Part shown: one piece after another, positions 6,636 through 6,849 of the stretch
Numbering within the stretch: the first letter of the stretch is position 1
Layout of the letters: each line of letters starts with the position of its first letter
DNA from: an uncultured Bacilli bacterium
Lineage (GTDB): Bacteria > Bacillota_I > Bacilli_A > RF39 > UBA660
DNA length: 6,849 bases
Direction of reading: 5' to 3'
Assembly (NCBI GenBank): GCA_944359735.1
Contig: CALVTA010000064.1
Span: 1 to 6,849, forward strand
The notes under the pieces: model-generated
What the model saw: the letters and a program-made list of their open reading frames with translations, nothing else
Databases searched by the model: none
Told to the model about the DNA's origin: nothing
Position numbers and translations under genes: made by a program

Positions 6636-6641
6636 CTCCTT
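6636..6641 (-). promoter_or_regulatory. Ribosome binding site of the Nudix gene
   Basis: AAGGAG on the minus strand with 7 bases to ATG 6628. It decides between that ATG and the in-frame TTG at 6634, which would be only one base away from the site. Confidence 0.75.
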
Positions 6642-6680
6642 CTCTTTTCATGTGTCTATTTTAACAAAACTAAATTTACT

Positions 6681-6708
6681 TTTATAGCATCTAATAGTAT
6701 AAATACAA
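6681..6708 (-). promoter_or_regulatory. Promoter of the Nudix gene
   Basis: On the minus strand: -35 TTGTAT (6708-6703), 16-base spacer, -10 TATAAA (6686-6681) preceded by TGC, an extended -10. Transcription would start near 6674, leaving a leader of about 45 bases with the AAGGAG site. Confidence 0.6.
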
Positions 6709-6740
6709 TATTAAATGATATTTTTTAGAAATTTATAAAT

Positions 6741-6780
6741 AGGGGCTGTAACGAAATAAAATAATTTTGTTTCAGTCTTT
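6741..6780 (+). terminator. Hairpin with GGGGCTGTAAC arm, terminator-like or insertion-sequence end
   Basis: CTGTAACGAAAT (6746-6757) pairs with ATTTTGTTTCAG (6764-6775) over 12 positions with one T-T mismatch and one G-T; outer G-T and G-C pairs can extend it, and TTTTT follows on the plus strand. No plus-strand gene precedes it. The GGGGCTGTAAC edge with imperfect internal symmetry resembles ends of some Firmicutes insertion sequences, so it may mark the edge of an element lying beyond the window. Both readings are tentative. Confidence 0.35.
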
Positions 6781-6807
6781 TTAAATTCAAAATAAATAAC
6801 AAAATAT

Positions 6808-6838
6808 AAAAAACGTTAGAAGAATTAAACCTCTAACG
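6808..6838 (-). terminator. Intrinsic terminator for a minus-strand gene outside the window
   Basis: On the minus strand CGTTAGAGG (6838-6830), a 7-base loop and CTTCTAACG (6822-6814) form a 9-bp stem with one G-U, followed by six T residues (6813-6808). It should end a gene lying above 6849. On the plus strand the same stem is followed by CATTTTTG, so it may act in both directions. Confidence 0.7.
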
Positions 6839-6849
6839 CATTTTTGTGA

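Noticed and set aside
6460..6687. Plus-strand open frame of 75 codons opposite the Nudix start and promoter
   Set aside because: It is antisense to the Nudix coding region, His/Tyr/Asn-rich as expected from the complement of AT-rich codons, and has no ribosome site.
1..6849. CRISPR array, tRNA, rRNA, riboswitch or defence system
   Set aside because: No regularly spaced repeats, no tRNA cloverleaf or rRNA-like stretch, no recognisable riboswitch core and no nuclease or toxin gene were seen; the only repeat pair is the 21-bp one around the transposase relic.

Overview
The window is very AT-rich with strongly AT-biased codons. Tryptophan is encoded by TGG and no CDS reads through TGA, so the standard bacterial code applies. 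Gene content (class B penicillin-binding protein, prokaryotic Ca2+-type P-ATPase, Nudix hydrolase, clear AGGAGG-type ribosome sites) suggests a low-GC Firmicutes/Bacilli-like bacterium, perhaps an uncultured gut lineage; this assignment is inference.

All four recognisable genes lie on the minus strand. In transcription order, from high to low coordinates: a promoter and a Nudix hydrolase (6708-6008); an 839-base stretch without an intact gene (6007-5169) holding a heavily decayed DDE transposase on the plus strand, a direct repeat, hairpins and a short Cys-containing fragment; a P-type Ca2+ ATPase (5168-2559) followed after one base by an MFS transporter (2557-1340), a probable two-gene translationally coupled operon; a 151-base AT-rich spacer; and a class B PBP (1188-85) whose catalytic domain is cut off just after its second active-site motif. 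The last 142 bases hold an unrelated open frame that runs off the window. The high-coordinate end (6741-6849) carries two hairpins, one a convincing terminator for a minus-strand gene outside the window.

The ATPase and MFS genes form a membrane transport unit. The Nudix gene is probably separate, because the transposase leader contains a long hairpin that, read on the minus strand, is followed by seven T residues and should stop Nudix transcripts before the ATPase promoter.

No convincing new multi-gene system is visible. The best leads are the PBP break at its active-site region, the hairpin with a U tract directly against the PBP start codon, and the dual-role hairpin in the transposase relic.
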